Positions 31,831 through 42,359 of a stretch of DNA of 64,000 nucleotides are shown one piece after another. Source of the stretch: Rutstroemia sp. NJR-2017a BVV2 (taxonomy: Eukaryota > Ascomycota > Leotiomycetes > Helotiales > Rutstroemiaceae). Every line of letters begins with the position of its first letter. The stretch's first letter is position 1. A program made the position numbers and the translations under genes. The notes beneath the pieces are model-generated. The model was not told where the DNA came from. It did not search any database and worked only from the letters and a program-made list of their open reading frames with translations. Location of the stretch: contig NJPS01000032.1 in NCBI GenBank assembly GCA_002946415.1, positions 186,001-250,000 of the forward strand, given 5' to 3'.

Positions 31831-31857
31831 GTTGTTGTTGTTGTTGTTGTTGTTGTT
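31831..31857. repeat. GTT x9 microsatellite
   Basis: Nine perfect GTT units in non-coding sequence, likely length-variable between strains. Confidence 0.95.
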
Positions 31858-32326
31858 AAATGAACTCTTTCGTTAGGCATTGATGAAGATGAGAGCACCC
31901 AGGAAAGGGGACAGGCACCCGCATATAACGTCGGAAAGTTTATTCCCCTCGACTCCGAGCGATCTGTTCTAGAGAAGACAGAAGTTTCCTGGACTCTCCG
32001 GTGCATCTTGAATCCACAGGATCCTTGGACTAAGCTACCTTGAACGGGGACGTGAGACTCAACTAGGAAGACGGACATTTTGGTTAAACATAATGAAATT
32101 GCTGAAATATACACCAAGTGAGACAGGAAGCAAGAATAGAGGGCACCGGCAAATCGACAAGAATCACATCGCGCTTGTCATGCGACAGACAACAAAGTCA
32201 TAGAAGTGGATGATGTACATTGTATGTGAGTATGAACGCCCGCTAGTACTTTAAATTTATGCATGCGGTAATTTTACAATATGGCAAAAGACTCAAAATG
32301 GTTCTAGTCGCCCATAGACTCTGCCC

Positions 32327-34024
32327 TTACTTACTTGGAGTTGCCGCAAATGCCAACGGGACAGATCCAGTATGCTTATCTTCTTCCTCATCCTCATATT
32401 CCCATTCATCTTCATCCTCTAATCTCTGTCCAAACACAACCGACAAGATCCGGCTCCATAGTCCTTTCTTTTCTACCATTGCCAACACAAGAACAACAGG
32501 TAAATGCCAGACACTAGCCCAGAACAAACCTCGAGCACTACCTTTGTTGCCCTCGTATTTCCAAAATCTATATGCTTCTCTTACCAACCATATATTTACA
32601 GGCATACTCGCTGCCGCAAATGACCATTCTGTGACATTTACATAGCATAGGCCTATGCATATGGGAATGCAGAGAAGGCTGTAACGTACTGCTACACGTG
32701 CATTCCTAGCTGGATTTACCCAACACAACATCCTGTATCCTGCGTTCTTGTATTCATGACGAATAGACCAGGAGAGTGACATGAAGTGTGCGAGCTGCCA
32801 TGCGACTAGTAAACCCGCCAATAGCCATCCTCCAGCACTATCCGGGCCAAGAAGTAGATCACGCCATTCTGGTGTCGGAGAGGTTGATAAATGCGACGAG
32901 GTTTGTCCAGCTGCAGCAGTCCAACCCATAAGCGGTGGAATTCCGCCAACTATTGCTCCAATCCACGTATTGAGCACTGTAATCCTCTTCAAGGGCGTGT
33001 ATACCCCCGCATATAAGAAAATATTCGCCGCACCCAAGAATGCTGTTGTCGGATTAACCCCATAGTATAAACCGCCCACTCCAACAACCCCGGTAGCAAT
33101 GGCGAAAAGCACAGCTCCACGGGTCGAGATCAGTTTTCGGACAAGTGGTCGATTGCGCGTGCGAGACATTTGGGCGTCAAATTTAGGTTCGTAGACCATG
33201 TTGAGGGTGTTTGCGGAAGCAGCGCAAAGGGCTGTGCCGGTGGTCAGGAAAAGCAATGTAAGGGTACTGAGACTGGGTGTTGCTAGGAGGGACGGCGAGA
33301 GAAGTGATGGCACAGGATAAAGAGTGTAGGCGGAGCACGAGGTAAGGACGACCAGCATGGAAAGGCGGGGTTTAGATAGCGAGAGAAGAATGGAGAATAA
33401 GCGTCTGAGCGAGGTTTGAGGAAGAGCAGTAGCGCGATCAGTGAGGGTCGTCGAGGAATTTTCCGGAAGGTATTCCTTATTTCCTTCTTGTTCGAGACTC
33501 TGCTTGTGTCGCCTTCGTCGGTGCGGGGGTAGATCCTCTATCGGCGTGCTGGTTGGAGTCGCAGACGCACTCTCCAAGGTGATTCTCTTGCCATCACCAA
33601 TATCCTTGCTCTTCAGTCCTTCTGTGATTGTACTTAGGCGACCTTTCCTCACATCTCCGAATGTGTCTCTATTGGCAAAGAAATAACCTGCCTTCAATCC
33701 CACTGTTGCCGTCCCTCTTTTCGCATTTGTACTTGAGAAAGTCCTTCTTCCTGTGCGCAACCCTCCCAATTCCGTTCGTATAACACACGACAGGCAGAGG
33801 CTTCGGAGCCCATTTGGTCGTGCCAGGCTGCCAGTCACAGGAGACCGAATAATCATTGCGGGTGTGATTGATGAGGCCCAAGAGCCCTCCACATTGAGTT
33901 TCGTGATGGTCTGAATATTAAAGTCCCGCGATTTCACGGAAGTTTCCGAGAGCTTTGGGGTAGGGTTCGATTGACCAATAAAGTCGTGCTTAATTATTTC
34001 CTTCTTGGATATATATTTAACCAT
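32327..34024 (-). CDS. cox10: Mitochondrial protoheme IX farnesyltransferase Cox10, 565 aa, single exon
   Basis: The UbiA-type prenyltransferase core begins around residue 205 (LSLSKPRLSMLVVLTSCSAY), after a long basic, Ser-rich N-terminus suited to mitochondrial import. The catalytic Asp-rich signature is NMVYEPKFDAQMSRTRNRPL. Further family blocks are AGVYTPLKRITVLNTWIGAI, GGIPPLMGWTAAAG and QLAHFMSLSWSIRHEYKNAG. About eight hydrophobic helices follow the usual UbiA pattern. Cox10 farnesylates heme B to heme O for cytochrome c oxidase. The acidic C-terminal tail (LEDEDEWEYEDEEEDKH) extends beyond the core. There are no introns. Confidence 0.95.
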   Translation of the reverse strand: MVKYISKKEIIKHDFIGQSNPTPKLSETSVKSRDFNIQTITKLNVEGSWASSITPAMIIRSPVTGSLARPNGLRSLCLSCVIRTELGGLRTGRRTFSSTNAKRGTATVGLKAGYFFANRDTFGDVRKGRLSTITEGLKSKDIGDGKRITLESASATPTSTPIEDLPPHRRRRHKQSLEQEGNKEYLPENSSTTLTDRATALPQTSLRRLFSILLSLSKPRLSMLVVLTSCSAYTLYPVPSLLSPSLLATPSLSTLTLLFLTTGTALCAASANTLNMVYEPKFDAQMSRTRNRPLVRKLISTRGAVLFAIATGVVGVGGLYYGVNPTTAFLGAANIFLYAGVYTPLKRITVLNTWIGAIVGGIPPLMGWTAAAGQTSSHLSTSPTPEWRDLLLGPDSAGGWLLAGLLVAWQLAHFMSLSWSIRHEYKNAGYRMLCWVNPARNARVAVRYSLLCIPICIGLCYVNVTEWSFAAASMPVNIWLVREAYRFWKYEGNKGSARGLFWASVWHLPVVLVLAMVEKKGLWSRILSVVFGQRLEDEDEWEYEDEEEDKHTGSVPLAFAATPSK

Positions 34025-34429
34025 TTATCAGAATCGTCAGGGAAGATAATAGCTAAACTCATGATATTGAGCGTTCTTTTCTACAATGCTATCGCCATAT
34101 GCTGGGAACTTAATACCAATTCAACGTGGGGTCATTAACCGCGCTGTGAACGACTCAGAAACGCTTTGAGACGTGCTCAGCGGGGTGGAATCACAGGAAG
34201 AGTCGTGCCCGCCAGATTTTGATCAGGGAAACCGACTCTGTGCCACCTCCATCAGTGGATATGGAACGTGCCATAGCTGCCACCGATATGCCTCTTTGGC
34301 ATACTACTTCTACCTACTTCCGTCGGCAGAGCCAGCATACCAAGTAGTTACTGGGCCAAGGTCATGCCGATCATAAGATCTATGCATATAATTTTCTGTA
34401 GCCATGTCTGTCAATCATACGACAATATG
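34025..34429. other. Intergenic region upstream of cox10
   Basis: 405 bp between two minus-strand genes; presumably cox10 promoter and the 3' end of the HTH-protein transcript. No motif recognised. Confidence 0.4.
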
Positions 34430-35168
34430 TTATAAACCTGCCACAGCAACCACATCCCCTCCCAAGCTCCTAACGACGCCTCTCTTCAACCCCAATCTCT
34501 TCTCAATGTCTGCCTCTGACATCCCTTCCGACCTAAGCACAATAGCTGTCCGAATGGTGCTAACATCGAGGTAACTTCTTCCTGCAAACCCCTTCCTACC
34601 TAAATTCGCAAACTCTTTCTCCGCTTCTTCAGCTATCCTATATCTCGCGGTAAGAAGTGAAACGGCTGGATTGTTATGCGCGGTAGGAAATATACTCTGC
34701 GAAGGTGTGGATGCTGAGGGCACAAACGTGGCGTCGGATGTAGAGGGATCTTTTGCTGAAGCTCGATTGAATGTTGAAGAGTTCGACATCATAGGGGATG
34801 GCTGGACAGGGCCAATTGTACGAAGTCGAGAAGCTAGACCTGGGTCGGAAGAGTCTAGGTTGATTGCTATTTCGTTTTCGAGTCAGCATAGTCTATCAAA
34901 GAGGAGTAGAGAAGATGCTGCATTGGAGCTTCACCAGACAAATGAGGAGTATGGATAATCACGAACATTCGTCTCTCGTCGTAGAAGCAGTTGCCTCTGG
35001 ATGTACAGTAGGTCCCGGTTGCGCAGCGGCGCTCGGTCGAACTGGCTCTGCATTTGTGTGGGATGAAGCTGGAGGAACTCGAGTTGGATATTTCCGAGCT
35101 GTATTGGCAACAGATTGCGATGCAGTTTTCGAAGCCTTCGAAGCAGCTTTCGACGTTGACGCACCCAT
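34430..35168 (-). CDS. Putative N-myristoylated protein with C-terminal helix-turn-helix, 212 aa, 2 exons
   Basis: Exons are 34967-35168 and 34430-34866; the donor is the weak GTTCGT and the acceptor AAATAG follows a CTGACTC branch, with the phase closing correctly. The start MGASTSKAASK fits the N-myristoylation pattern (Gly2, Ser6, Lys7). After a disordered Ser/Thr/Pro region, the last 75 residues form a helical domain: NPAVSLLTARYRIAEEAEKE, FANLGRKGFAGRSYLDVSTI, RTAIVLRSEGMSEADIEKRL, GLKRGVVRSLGG, reading as a helix-turn-helix. The pattern resembles uncharacterised fungal HTH proteins; I do not recognise a function. Membrane anchoring is inferred only from the first residues. Confidence 0.7.
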
Positions 35169-35662
35169 TTTGGAGGGTTCTTGTCTTGTATTATTTTCTT
35201 TCAAGTGGAACAAATAAATAAAGTCGAAGCTTCAGATGATGAGATCACTGATTCGCGGGGCACACTCGAACACACCAAACGCGCAGATTTTGGAACCCTT
35301 CGAAAAGGCCCTGATTGAAGTCTCTATTAAAGCAGCTCAAAAATTCCGTAATGAACTTGCACAGTAAGGTTGAGATACTTCAATGCTTCAGCTATCTATT
35401 AAACTAAATATTGTGCCATTATCTTAATATTTTAATTTGACATAAGTTTTTGAGTCAATAAGATCCTCTGGCTGTGTCGTCTTTTTCGTATATCGTGACG
35501 CGCATACACCCTGAAGAACCAAACGAACGCTATGAACTTATCTTATCTTGGATATCTTGGTGACGCGGCCACCCAAACTTACTGAGTATATCTTCAAAGT
35601 GATTCCAAACAGGTAGGACATCATCTCTTTCTGTGTTTATTTTCATTGTTGTATTTACTGGC
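35169..35662. promoter_or_regulatory. Divergent promoter region (HTH protein / secreted orphan)
   Basis: 494 bp between two outward-reading start codons, AT-rich. No individual element can be named. Confidence 0.4.
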
Positions 35663-37991
35663 ATGGAAAGAATGAAGAAACGTATAAGCTATCTTGGATT
35701 CCTCCTTCAGTTTGCATTGCATTCTGTTACAGCATCATCCGATAACCAGCATCCTTTGTTTGCAGCTCCTGAAGTCACTGATAGTCACAGTCATGGATGG
35801 AAACTGAATTTTACATCGCCAGCACCTCATTATTTTGCGTCTGTGTATGGTTTACTTCAGCAATGGCCTAATACATACTTCCCCGTTGGTCATACCATCG
35901 CTCCATGTGAAATCCCTCCCCTCACAAAACTGTATCATGGTAGAAGGGATGCAAATCCAGTACCAGAAAGCCCCGAATGGGTCGCCTTTGATATGTGCGT
36001 ATAGTATCACATTCTCTTTGCTAAACGATGTCTCAATGATCGGCCTAGTGGCAGTGAGCTACATTGGAGTCGCCTTCGTGGGGATTCCCTTGTTAGAACG
36101 CAGTCTCCTCCTACTGCTCGAACCATCACGGAGAAATTAATGATTGCGTTGAAGGCGCAGAATCTGATGCTCGAGCTCGCTCGTAGTTCCGGCGGGGCAG
36201 TGATAAGTCAGACACTAATTCGACCACAGTGGAATGGCTTATGGTATTATGGGATCAACTCGAAACTCCCATGTCCTAACGTTTCAAACCACGCGTACCA
36301 TTAAATGTGTCTATTTTGATGGAGAATCTGCGACTCTTATGGGCGAAGGACGAATGGATGCTCAAATGCTACAAATCTACGGTAATGTCTCTGGCCCTCC
36401 GTATGATGGTGGGGGATTTCGCGGTCTATACGATGAGTATGATCGCGCAAGAGGACTATGTCGTTGGGTAAAAAGAAAGGGCCTTGGGGGTAGAGGATGG
36501 GGAGTGGAAGGTTTCGTGAGAATGAACGCTGGATTTGAGATGATTTGGTGTGATTTCGAGAGTAGCAGCTTGAAGTTGGTCGCCCAGACAAATGTCACTG
36601 CCCCTTTACTTCCCGAAACGGTATCAGATGATCTGGACATGGAGGAAGGAGAATCTATAACAACACCTTCTCTATCCATGCATTCGACAACTACTCAAAC
36701 ACCCCGTACAACGCAATCTAAAAACCCCACAGAGACCAATCCACAAATGCCACCCAACTTCAGGCATGATATGAACAGGGAACCATTCCTGAGAAGTCAA
36801 GGATGGAATTGGTTTTTGAGTGCGACCGCACATTATGGCTCTTCTGGATCTGGACCTAAGAAAGGCGAAGATCGAGTCAGACTCCTGTCTTGTGGCATAC
36901 TGAGTTACTATGATCCAAAGTATTTAGGTCAGAATATGGCCAGAGCTGAAAGGGAGAGGAAGGCATTAAATCTGACAAGTGCGGGCTACTGGATGGGAGG
37001 AAAAGACGAAAACTCGAGGGCCGATGCGTTGAAGGCGCTAACTAGGAGAAGAAGATCACATACTTTTTTGAGCAATGTAAGTGTAGCAGATGCGTCAATC
37101 ATGAGAGAAGACTCCGAGAGGGTCATCAAAAATCTGATCGGGCAATCAGAAGGATGCACAGGAGCAGACTGGCATGTCATGACCAACGAGATTGTCCAAA
37201 CGTACTCCAGTCAATTGTTTGAATTTCTCGAAACTTTACAGAGCTATACGTCTCTGTCTGCGTCTAACATCTCGCAACAGAGAAGTTGGATGGTCTCTGT
37301 TCGAGACCAGACCAGTTTCTTTCTGCTTCCATTTCTTGAATACCCACCGCCCAAATCGCCCAGAACAATTTGGGCTCGCGGCTCATCTCTATTCAACACC
37401 ACGCTTTCCAATTGTCGTTCTTATCACACCAGCCTACTCGACGGGATACATCTCTCCCCGGAAGAAAAGAATCTCAAATGGGCTGTTGAGGAAACCATGA
37501 GTGGAATCTGTGATACCATCGTCGACATCGGCCTATCCGTTGAAGCGATATGGAATGCCACATTCCAGCTACCTGGACGGACTCACCGTCTGGAAGAGGA
37601 AGACGGAAAAGAGATCCGACGCTGGCTAGAAGGTGTTGAATTACTCATGGCCTGGCTAGGCTGGGCAGGCGAATGGACAAGTTGTAAAGAGAAATGCGGA
37701 GTGGGTAAACAATGTTATATTCCTATGTGGCCGTTGTTGGGAGGTAACCGTAGAATGGGAGGCCCGCCTCCGGGGTATGGATATGGATATAGACATGGCA
37801 GAGATAGGGGGTATGGGAGGCCTGGAGGACTGGGAGGACCTGGCTCGGGAGGCCATAAGCCAGGCGAAAGACCGTATGGACCTCCTAGAAATGGTTATGG
37901 TGGCGGAGGTGGTGGTCCTCCGGGCTGGCACGTGGATGAGACAGACTTGTGGGAACCGAGGTGTGTGAATGTGGATTATATAATGGGGTAA
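35663..37991 (+). CDS. Large secreted orphan protein with Gly-rich tail, about 697 aa, 2 exons proposed
   Basis: The start MERMKKRISYLGFLLQFALH is a signal peptide. Exon 1 is 35663-35994 and exon 2 is 36230-37991, joined as AFDI-GMAYGIMGSTRNSH. Conserved-looking blocks include HGWKLNFTSPAPHYFASVYG, PNTYFPVGHTIAPCEIPPL and VRMNAGFEMIWCDFESS; similar blocks occur in uncharacterised secreted proteins of other ascomycetes. There are several N-glycosylation sequons and paired cysteines near the end (WTSCKEKCGVGKQCYIP). A Gly/Tyr/Arg/Pro-rich stretch lies at about residues 620-680. The 235-base intron is long for this locus and contains about 60 stop-free codons in one frame, so an internal exon cannot be excluded. 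GTAAGT overlaps the stop codon, so a further 3' exon is also possible. No function is known to me. Confidence 0.72.
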
Positions 37992-38420
37992 GTGTTGGTG
38001 AATGAAGGAATTATTCTCTCAATGCATAGCATCATATGATTTCGGATTTTCTAAGGCTTCTTGCGGTTTGCATGGTCACTCATGCCCGTGTATAGAATTT
38101 ACATCTGTACCATTAATAGATTATGAGATATGGAAGTCATTGCCGGAGTAAAGATCAGTCACATCGTCTGATCACAATGCGACTTTCGGAGAAGAATTGC
38201 CAGTGAGCCAAAATTTAACCGATGTACAATGTCATTCATCCATGCATTTATCCTTCCGCCTGTGCTATAACGGACACTAAACCAATACCAGGGCAACCTT
38301 ATCTGATCCTACATATGTATTACATTAGTAACGCCCAGGTGTCCTACTGGTTCTTCTTAGCCACCTACTCCTCTCGGGACCTTGTGCCATCCATGCTGAA
38401 ATCCTGCTCAGATAACCTCT
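37992..38420. other. Convergent intergenic region
   Basis: About 430 bp between two convergent stops; only 3' untranslated sequence is expected and nothing else is seen. Confidence 0.45.
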
Positions 38421-39578
38421 TTACCATGCGGCATGTCCTCCATCCATGCGAAGATCGGAGCCTGCCAGAGATCTATCAGTTCTGTGTCCCACAAAGCCAC
38501 ATCAAAACGCGGACATCCACTTACCAGTCATAAAACTACTAGCATCGCTAACCAAGAACACCGCAGCACCTCTGTATTCCTCTGGTAAACTCAATCTGTT
38601 CAGCATATTCTGCTTTGGCCACTCCGTTCTTCGCTCTGGAAATTTCTTGAATAATTCCTCAACCATAGCCGTCACTATGTAACCAGGAGAAATAGTGTTG
38701 ACCCTAATATTGTGCTCACCCCATTCACTAGCAAGATTCCGCGCCAACTGAAGGACTGCGGACTTGGATGCATTGTATGCAGGACAGATGAGACCCTACC
38801 AAATCGTTAGTAAAGATTAGAAGTGAAGGTTCGAAATACCCACCCGATTCGCAATAGTTCCACTCATGCTGGCAATAAGTACTATACTTCCACCATTTCC
38901 AAACTTCACCATCTGCTTTGCTACCGCTTGGGCTGTCATAAAAACACCAGTCACATTGACACTCATCATGAGGTCAACATCCTTAGCCGTGTATTCCAAC
39001 GCCGGCGTTTCTTGTTGAATTCCTGCAGCCGCAATCAATCCGTCCATGCGGCCTTCCTTCTTGGCTATATCTTCGACAATAGAATTCAAGGACTCGACAT
39101 CGCGGACGTCTATACGACGGTATGACAGTGATGTACCAAGCTCATTCTTTGCGCGCTCTGCAATACGACCAAAGTCCGGAGACGGTGTCTCAAGCCTGTC
39201 GAGAGCATACACTTTGTAGAACCAGCTGTTAGCTAAATATTCTGTGTGCAGATCACAAATCCAAATCGTACCTGTAGCACCGGCTTCTAATAATGCTTCC
39301 GCCTGGACCAGCCCTAGACCTCTACCCGCTCCTGATACACAAACTACTTTATCAACGAGATTGAACTCCGGTAACCGTTTGGTAGTGCCTAGGTATGTTG
39401 CCGGCTCATTGTTCTTCAAGGCTGCGCTTTCTGTGTCCGGTGGCGGCGGGGGCTGGCGACTTTGAGTGGGCGGGCTTAAATATCGAGGTGAGGTGGAGAT
39501 GCTGCGCGACAGAGGCCGGTTGTTAATGCGTAGCAATCGACTTGTAACTCGAGGGAAACTTCGAAGAGTAGACATCAT
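38421..39578 (-). CDS. Short-chain dehydrogenase/reductase with mitochondrial-type presequence, 328 aa, 4 exons
   Basis: Exons are 39272-39578, 38844-39211, 38525-38795 and 38421-38461, closing in frame. The first 60 residues are Arg/Ser/Pro-rich and suit a mitochondrial presequence. The Rossmann motif is VSGAGRGLGLVQAEAL. Then come the NNAG-equivalent IAAAGIQ, the catalytic Ser in IASMSG, and YNASK with Tyr and Lys of the active site, followed by RVNTISPGYIVTAM. The end is GSDLRMDGGHAAW, a classical SDR C-terminus. It resembles fungal polyol/arabinitol-type SDRs, but the substrate is not determinable. Intron 1 (39212-39271, 60 bases) is stop-free and in frame; retention would insert 20 residues after the first Rossmann helix. 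Confidence 0.9.
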
Positions 39579-40401
39579 GAGCGGTCGTGCAGTTGGTCAG
39601 GTGTAGCAGGACTTGTGATGATGAAGGGCCGGAAAGCAATGGCCAACCCAGATACCTTATTGTAGATTACAGAAATAAACCATGCATTGCTCGCAGGTAT
39701 TCCTCCTTAAATAGTTCAGTGGGCTAATCTTTATCCTTCGGTAGAATCGATGTCCCGGCTGTGAAGTGCAGAAGAGTGTCCGAGTGGAGAGATGCTCTAG
39801 TAGCCACCAAGCAGAAGTGTTCGAGTAGCTGGCCCTCGGATTGCTTGTGACCCTTTGTGCTGCGCACCTCCATGAGGTGCGGGGTAATTGAAGCTCTTCT
39901 CCTCACTCACTCCTCGTCATACTTTCCTTTTTCATATTTCCCATCCGATGGGAGGTCACACAATGGCATATTCAGAAGCTGGACCAGCTTCGTGTCTGGT
40001 CAATTGATATGCATGGCTGTTCTCGATTGTTAGGTGCGGTGCTTGGGAGTTGGCGTTTGGTGGAGAGCCCCCACAACCTCGGAGCTCTTAGTCCCTCCCC
40101 ACCACATCACCCCGGGTTGCCTAATGGGGCATTCCGCGAACAAGCTATCCCGTTGAGTTCTGCCGAACTCTTGGCTATCTCTACCCTCTTTTCATGTAAT
40201 GCTGGGAATGACAATGAACATGAAGCTTGGCCCGACGAGATGAAAGCAATTTATCTCATTATCTTACTGCCTTGTTGACAGCTGTCATGAGTCATCCTCA
40301 TTAATCTATCGTGGTGCTGTACATTCTAACAACCTCAAAGTAGCCATCAACGTAGGGTTAAAAGACTGTGACACAGATACACCATTCCACATTCTCCGCA
40401 T
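39579..40401. other. Intergenic region between two SDR genes
   Basis: About 0.8 kb, containing the promoter of the gene at 38421-39578 and the 3' end of the next one. No other feature recognised. Confidence 0.4.
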
Positions 40402-41401
40402 CTAAAAGAGCATTCTCTCCTTTAATTTGTCATTCTCGACGATATCCACTTGCTTGTCCAGAAACTCAGGCATATCCCATGTGCAATTTATATACCTACC
40501 TGCTAGCCATTCCCGCCTTTCCTGCGTCAGGAAGCACATAGTGTCGCCGGCAAGCTCAGGGTCATCTATCAAAACTAGTATGCTCTGTCAGCGACGGCTA
40601 ACACTCGATTCGAGACCTCTATACTTGTGACACTCACCCTTATGAAGATATTCTGGTAATTTCTTCCCCATATCGGTATTGACCGCGCCAGGATGCACGC
40701 AGTATGCAAGTATTCCTCGATCCGCATATTCCGTCATCACGAATTCCGTAAACCTCAACAACGCGAATTTGGAAGTCTGATACCCACTGGCGCCCGGCCT
40801 TAGAGAGTTGGCTCCAGTACTAGCTACATTGACTATTGTTTTCATACCACTCTTTAGCATCATGGGTAGGAAAGCCCGTGTCATCAAGTATACTCCGCGG
40901 ATGTTAACCTCAAAAGTCTGCCACCACTCATCTAGGTCAGAGTCCGCTATTGTCTGACTTGTGGCAAGATATCCCGCGTTGTTGACCAAGATGTCCAACC
41001 TTCCAAAAGTTTCCTCCACCTTTTCTACCGCATCTTTGACACTTTGGTGCGAGAGTAGGTCGAGCTTGACAGCCAGAACCTTTGGTGGCTTCCTTCCAGC
41101 CGCCGTTGCCGCCATTTGGAGTTCTGTCTCGAGGGAAGATAAATCGGATCGCGCACCGATAACAATTCCTTCCGCACCAGCCCTAGCAAATGATATAGCA
41201 GTGGCTCTTCCCACACCCTTTGATGCGCCTGATATGAAAACTACGTGGCCGCTATGATCGCATGATGTTGCAGAATCGATAGCGGCATATGTCTTGCTAT
41301 GCAGCGTCGCTGTGAAGTTGTGGCCTTGAGAAGGTTAGAGACAGAGAATGTGCAGAGGAACAGAACTCACCATTCGGCAGCGGGACTGGCGGATAAGACA
41401 T
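40402..41401 (-). CDS. Short-chain dehydrogenase/reductase, 296 aa, 3 exons
   Basis: Exons are 41371-41401, 40638-41324 and 40402-40574; donors are GTGAGT and GTGAGT, and the lengths close in frame. After MSYPPVPLPN the protein shows the SDR cofactor motif FISGASKGVGRATAISFARA, the NNAG block DILVNNAGYLATS, the catalytic Ser in NVASTGA and YQTSK with active-site Tyr/Lys, then AYCVHPGAVNTDMGKKLPEY. The C-terminal exon (PELAGDTMCFLTQERREWLA, GRYINCTW) is typical of fungal NADP-type classical SDRs in secondary or detoxifying metabolism. The substrate is not evident. It sits in tandem with another SDR but they are not close paralogues. Confidence 0.9.
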
Positions 41402-41915
41402 TATTCTCAGTGGCCGTGAAAATTTGTTGAGAAGGAATCAAAGAAAAAGTTGAAGGGACAAGAAGGTGGGCATACAAGAATTAGAAATAGACTTAGTCAG
41501 ATTTGAATTGAGTGATGAGTGATCTGTACAACATCATGCAGGTGTCTTATGCTCTTTCTATTTTATATGGGGTTTTGGAAGAGGCATCACAAACCTAGGC
41601 GAGATGCTCCAAATTCTTCAAAATACTTATTCCTAAATAAATCGACTTCGATAAAAATCATTCCTGTAGAAGAACAATACCTCGACGGATTGAATAAAAG
41701 TTATCTGGCTTCCTGGCAGAGAAATAAGCTGGTTTGAGGCTATTCGCAAACTTCAGTGCATCTTTCAAATACTCTATGAATAGATAATTCTGTTTGAGTG
41801 ATTTTTGAAGACCACAGCTGTCCCCTATCTTCAGAATATCCCTGTTGAAAACAACATGAACACTGGAGTTACCTTCGCGAAACCATGTTTGAGTCATACA
41901 ACAACAGTCTGGCGG
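41402..41915. other. Intergenic region
   Basis: About 0.5 kb between the SDR start and the end of the proposed small membrane-protein gene. Nothing recognised. Confidence 0.4.
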
Positions 41916-42359
41916 TCAAAATACCGTGCCAAGAAAGACGAAGATCCAGAGTAGCTAAGTGCACAGGGTCTTGGAGGTGACACAGCTATCGCACGAATAG
42001 CTTACAATGACAGCACCGACGGACGGTCGGAAAGGCTTCCCCTAGGGACCATTCATCGGAGTCAGTAGGGAATCTCTGTACAATGTCTTCCTGCGACATG
42101 GGTCATACCTTATCGATTTTGGTAGTCAGCCAAGTCAGCATCTCGTGGTGATTACGTATAGAACATTGATGGCAAGCGGCTGGGGGAAAACTAATGCTTA
42201 CAATACACGGAGTAAAGACGCCGGGATGAGATCACAGATAGCGAGCAGAAGACGGATTATACCTAGTATATAGACGAAAAGGGCGATGAGAGCGAACATG
42301 AAGAAGATTTCTTGAAGTGCGGTCGAAGGCAGGGTAGTTCCTAAAAAAAGCCAAGACAT
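41916..42359 (-). CDS. Proposed small two-helix membrane protein, 86 aa, 4 exons
   Basis: Proposed exons are 42207-42359, 42109-42141, 42006-42041 and 41916-41954, with introns of 65, 67 and 51 bases (donors GTATTG, GTATGA, GTAAGC; acceptors GAG, TAG, TAG). All introns fall in phase 0. The product starts MSWLFLGTTLPSTALQEIFF, runs through a long hydrophobic helix (MFALIALFVYILGIIRLLLA), then a short polar loop (TTKIDKGKPFRPSVGAV) and a second hydrophobic end (ILLWIFVFLGTVF). I recognise no family. The argument is the joint fit of start, phase, intron size and hydrophobic pattern; the first intron's GTATTG donor and GAG acceptor are weak. It could also be a remnant of a larger gene. Confidence 0.45.

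Larger units (their letters stand above)
29627..32326. other. Intergenic region, about 2.7 kb, with simple repeats
   Basis: No supported gene. A 190-codon minus-strand frame at 31545-32117 owes its Thr run to a GTT microsatellite and shows no domain. Two simple-sequence tracts are listed separately. Confidence 0.4.

Noticed and set aside
31545..32117. 190-codon minus-strand frame with a Thr run
   Set aside because: The Thr run is a translated GTT microsatellite; no domain, signal or plausible exon structure is seen.
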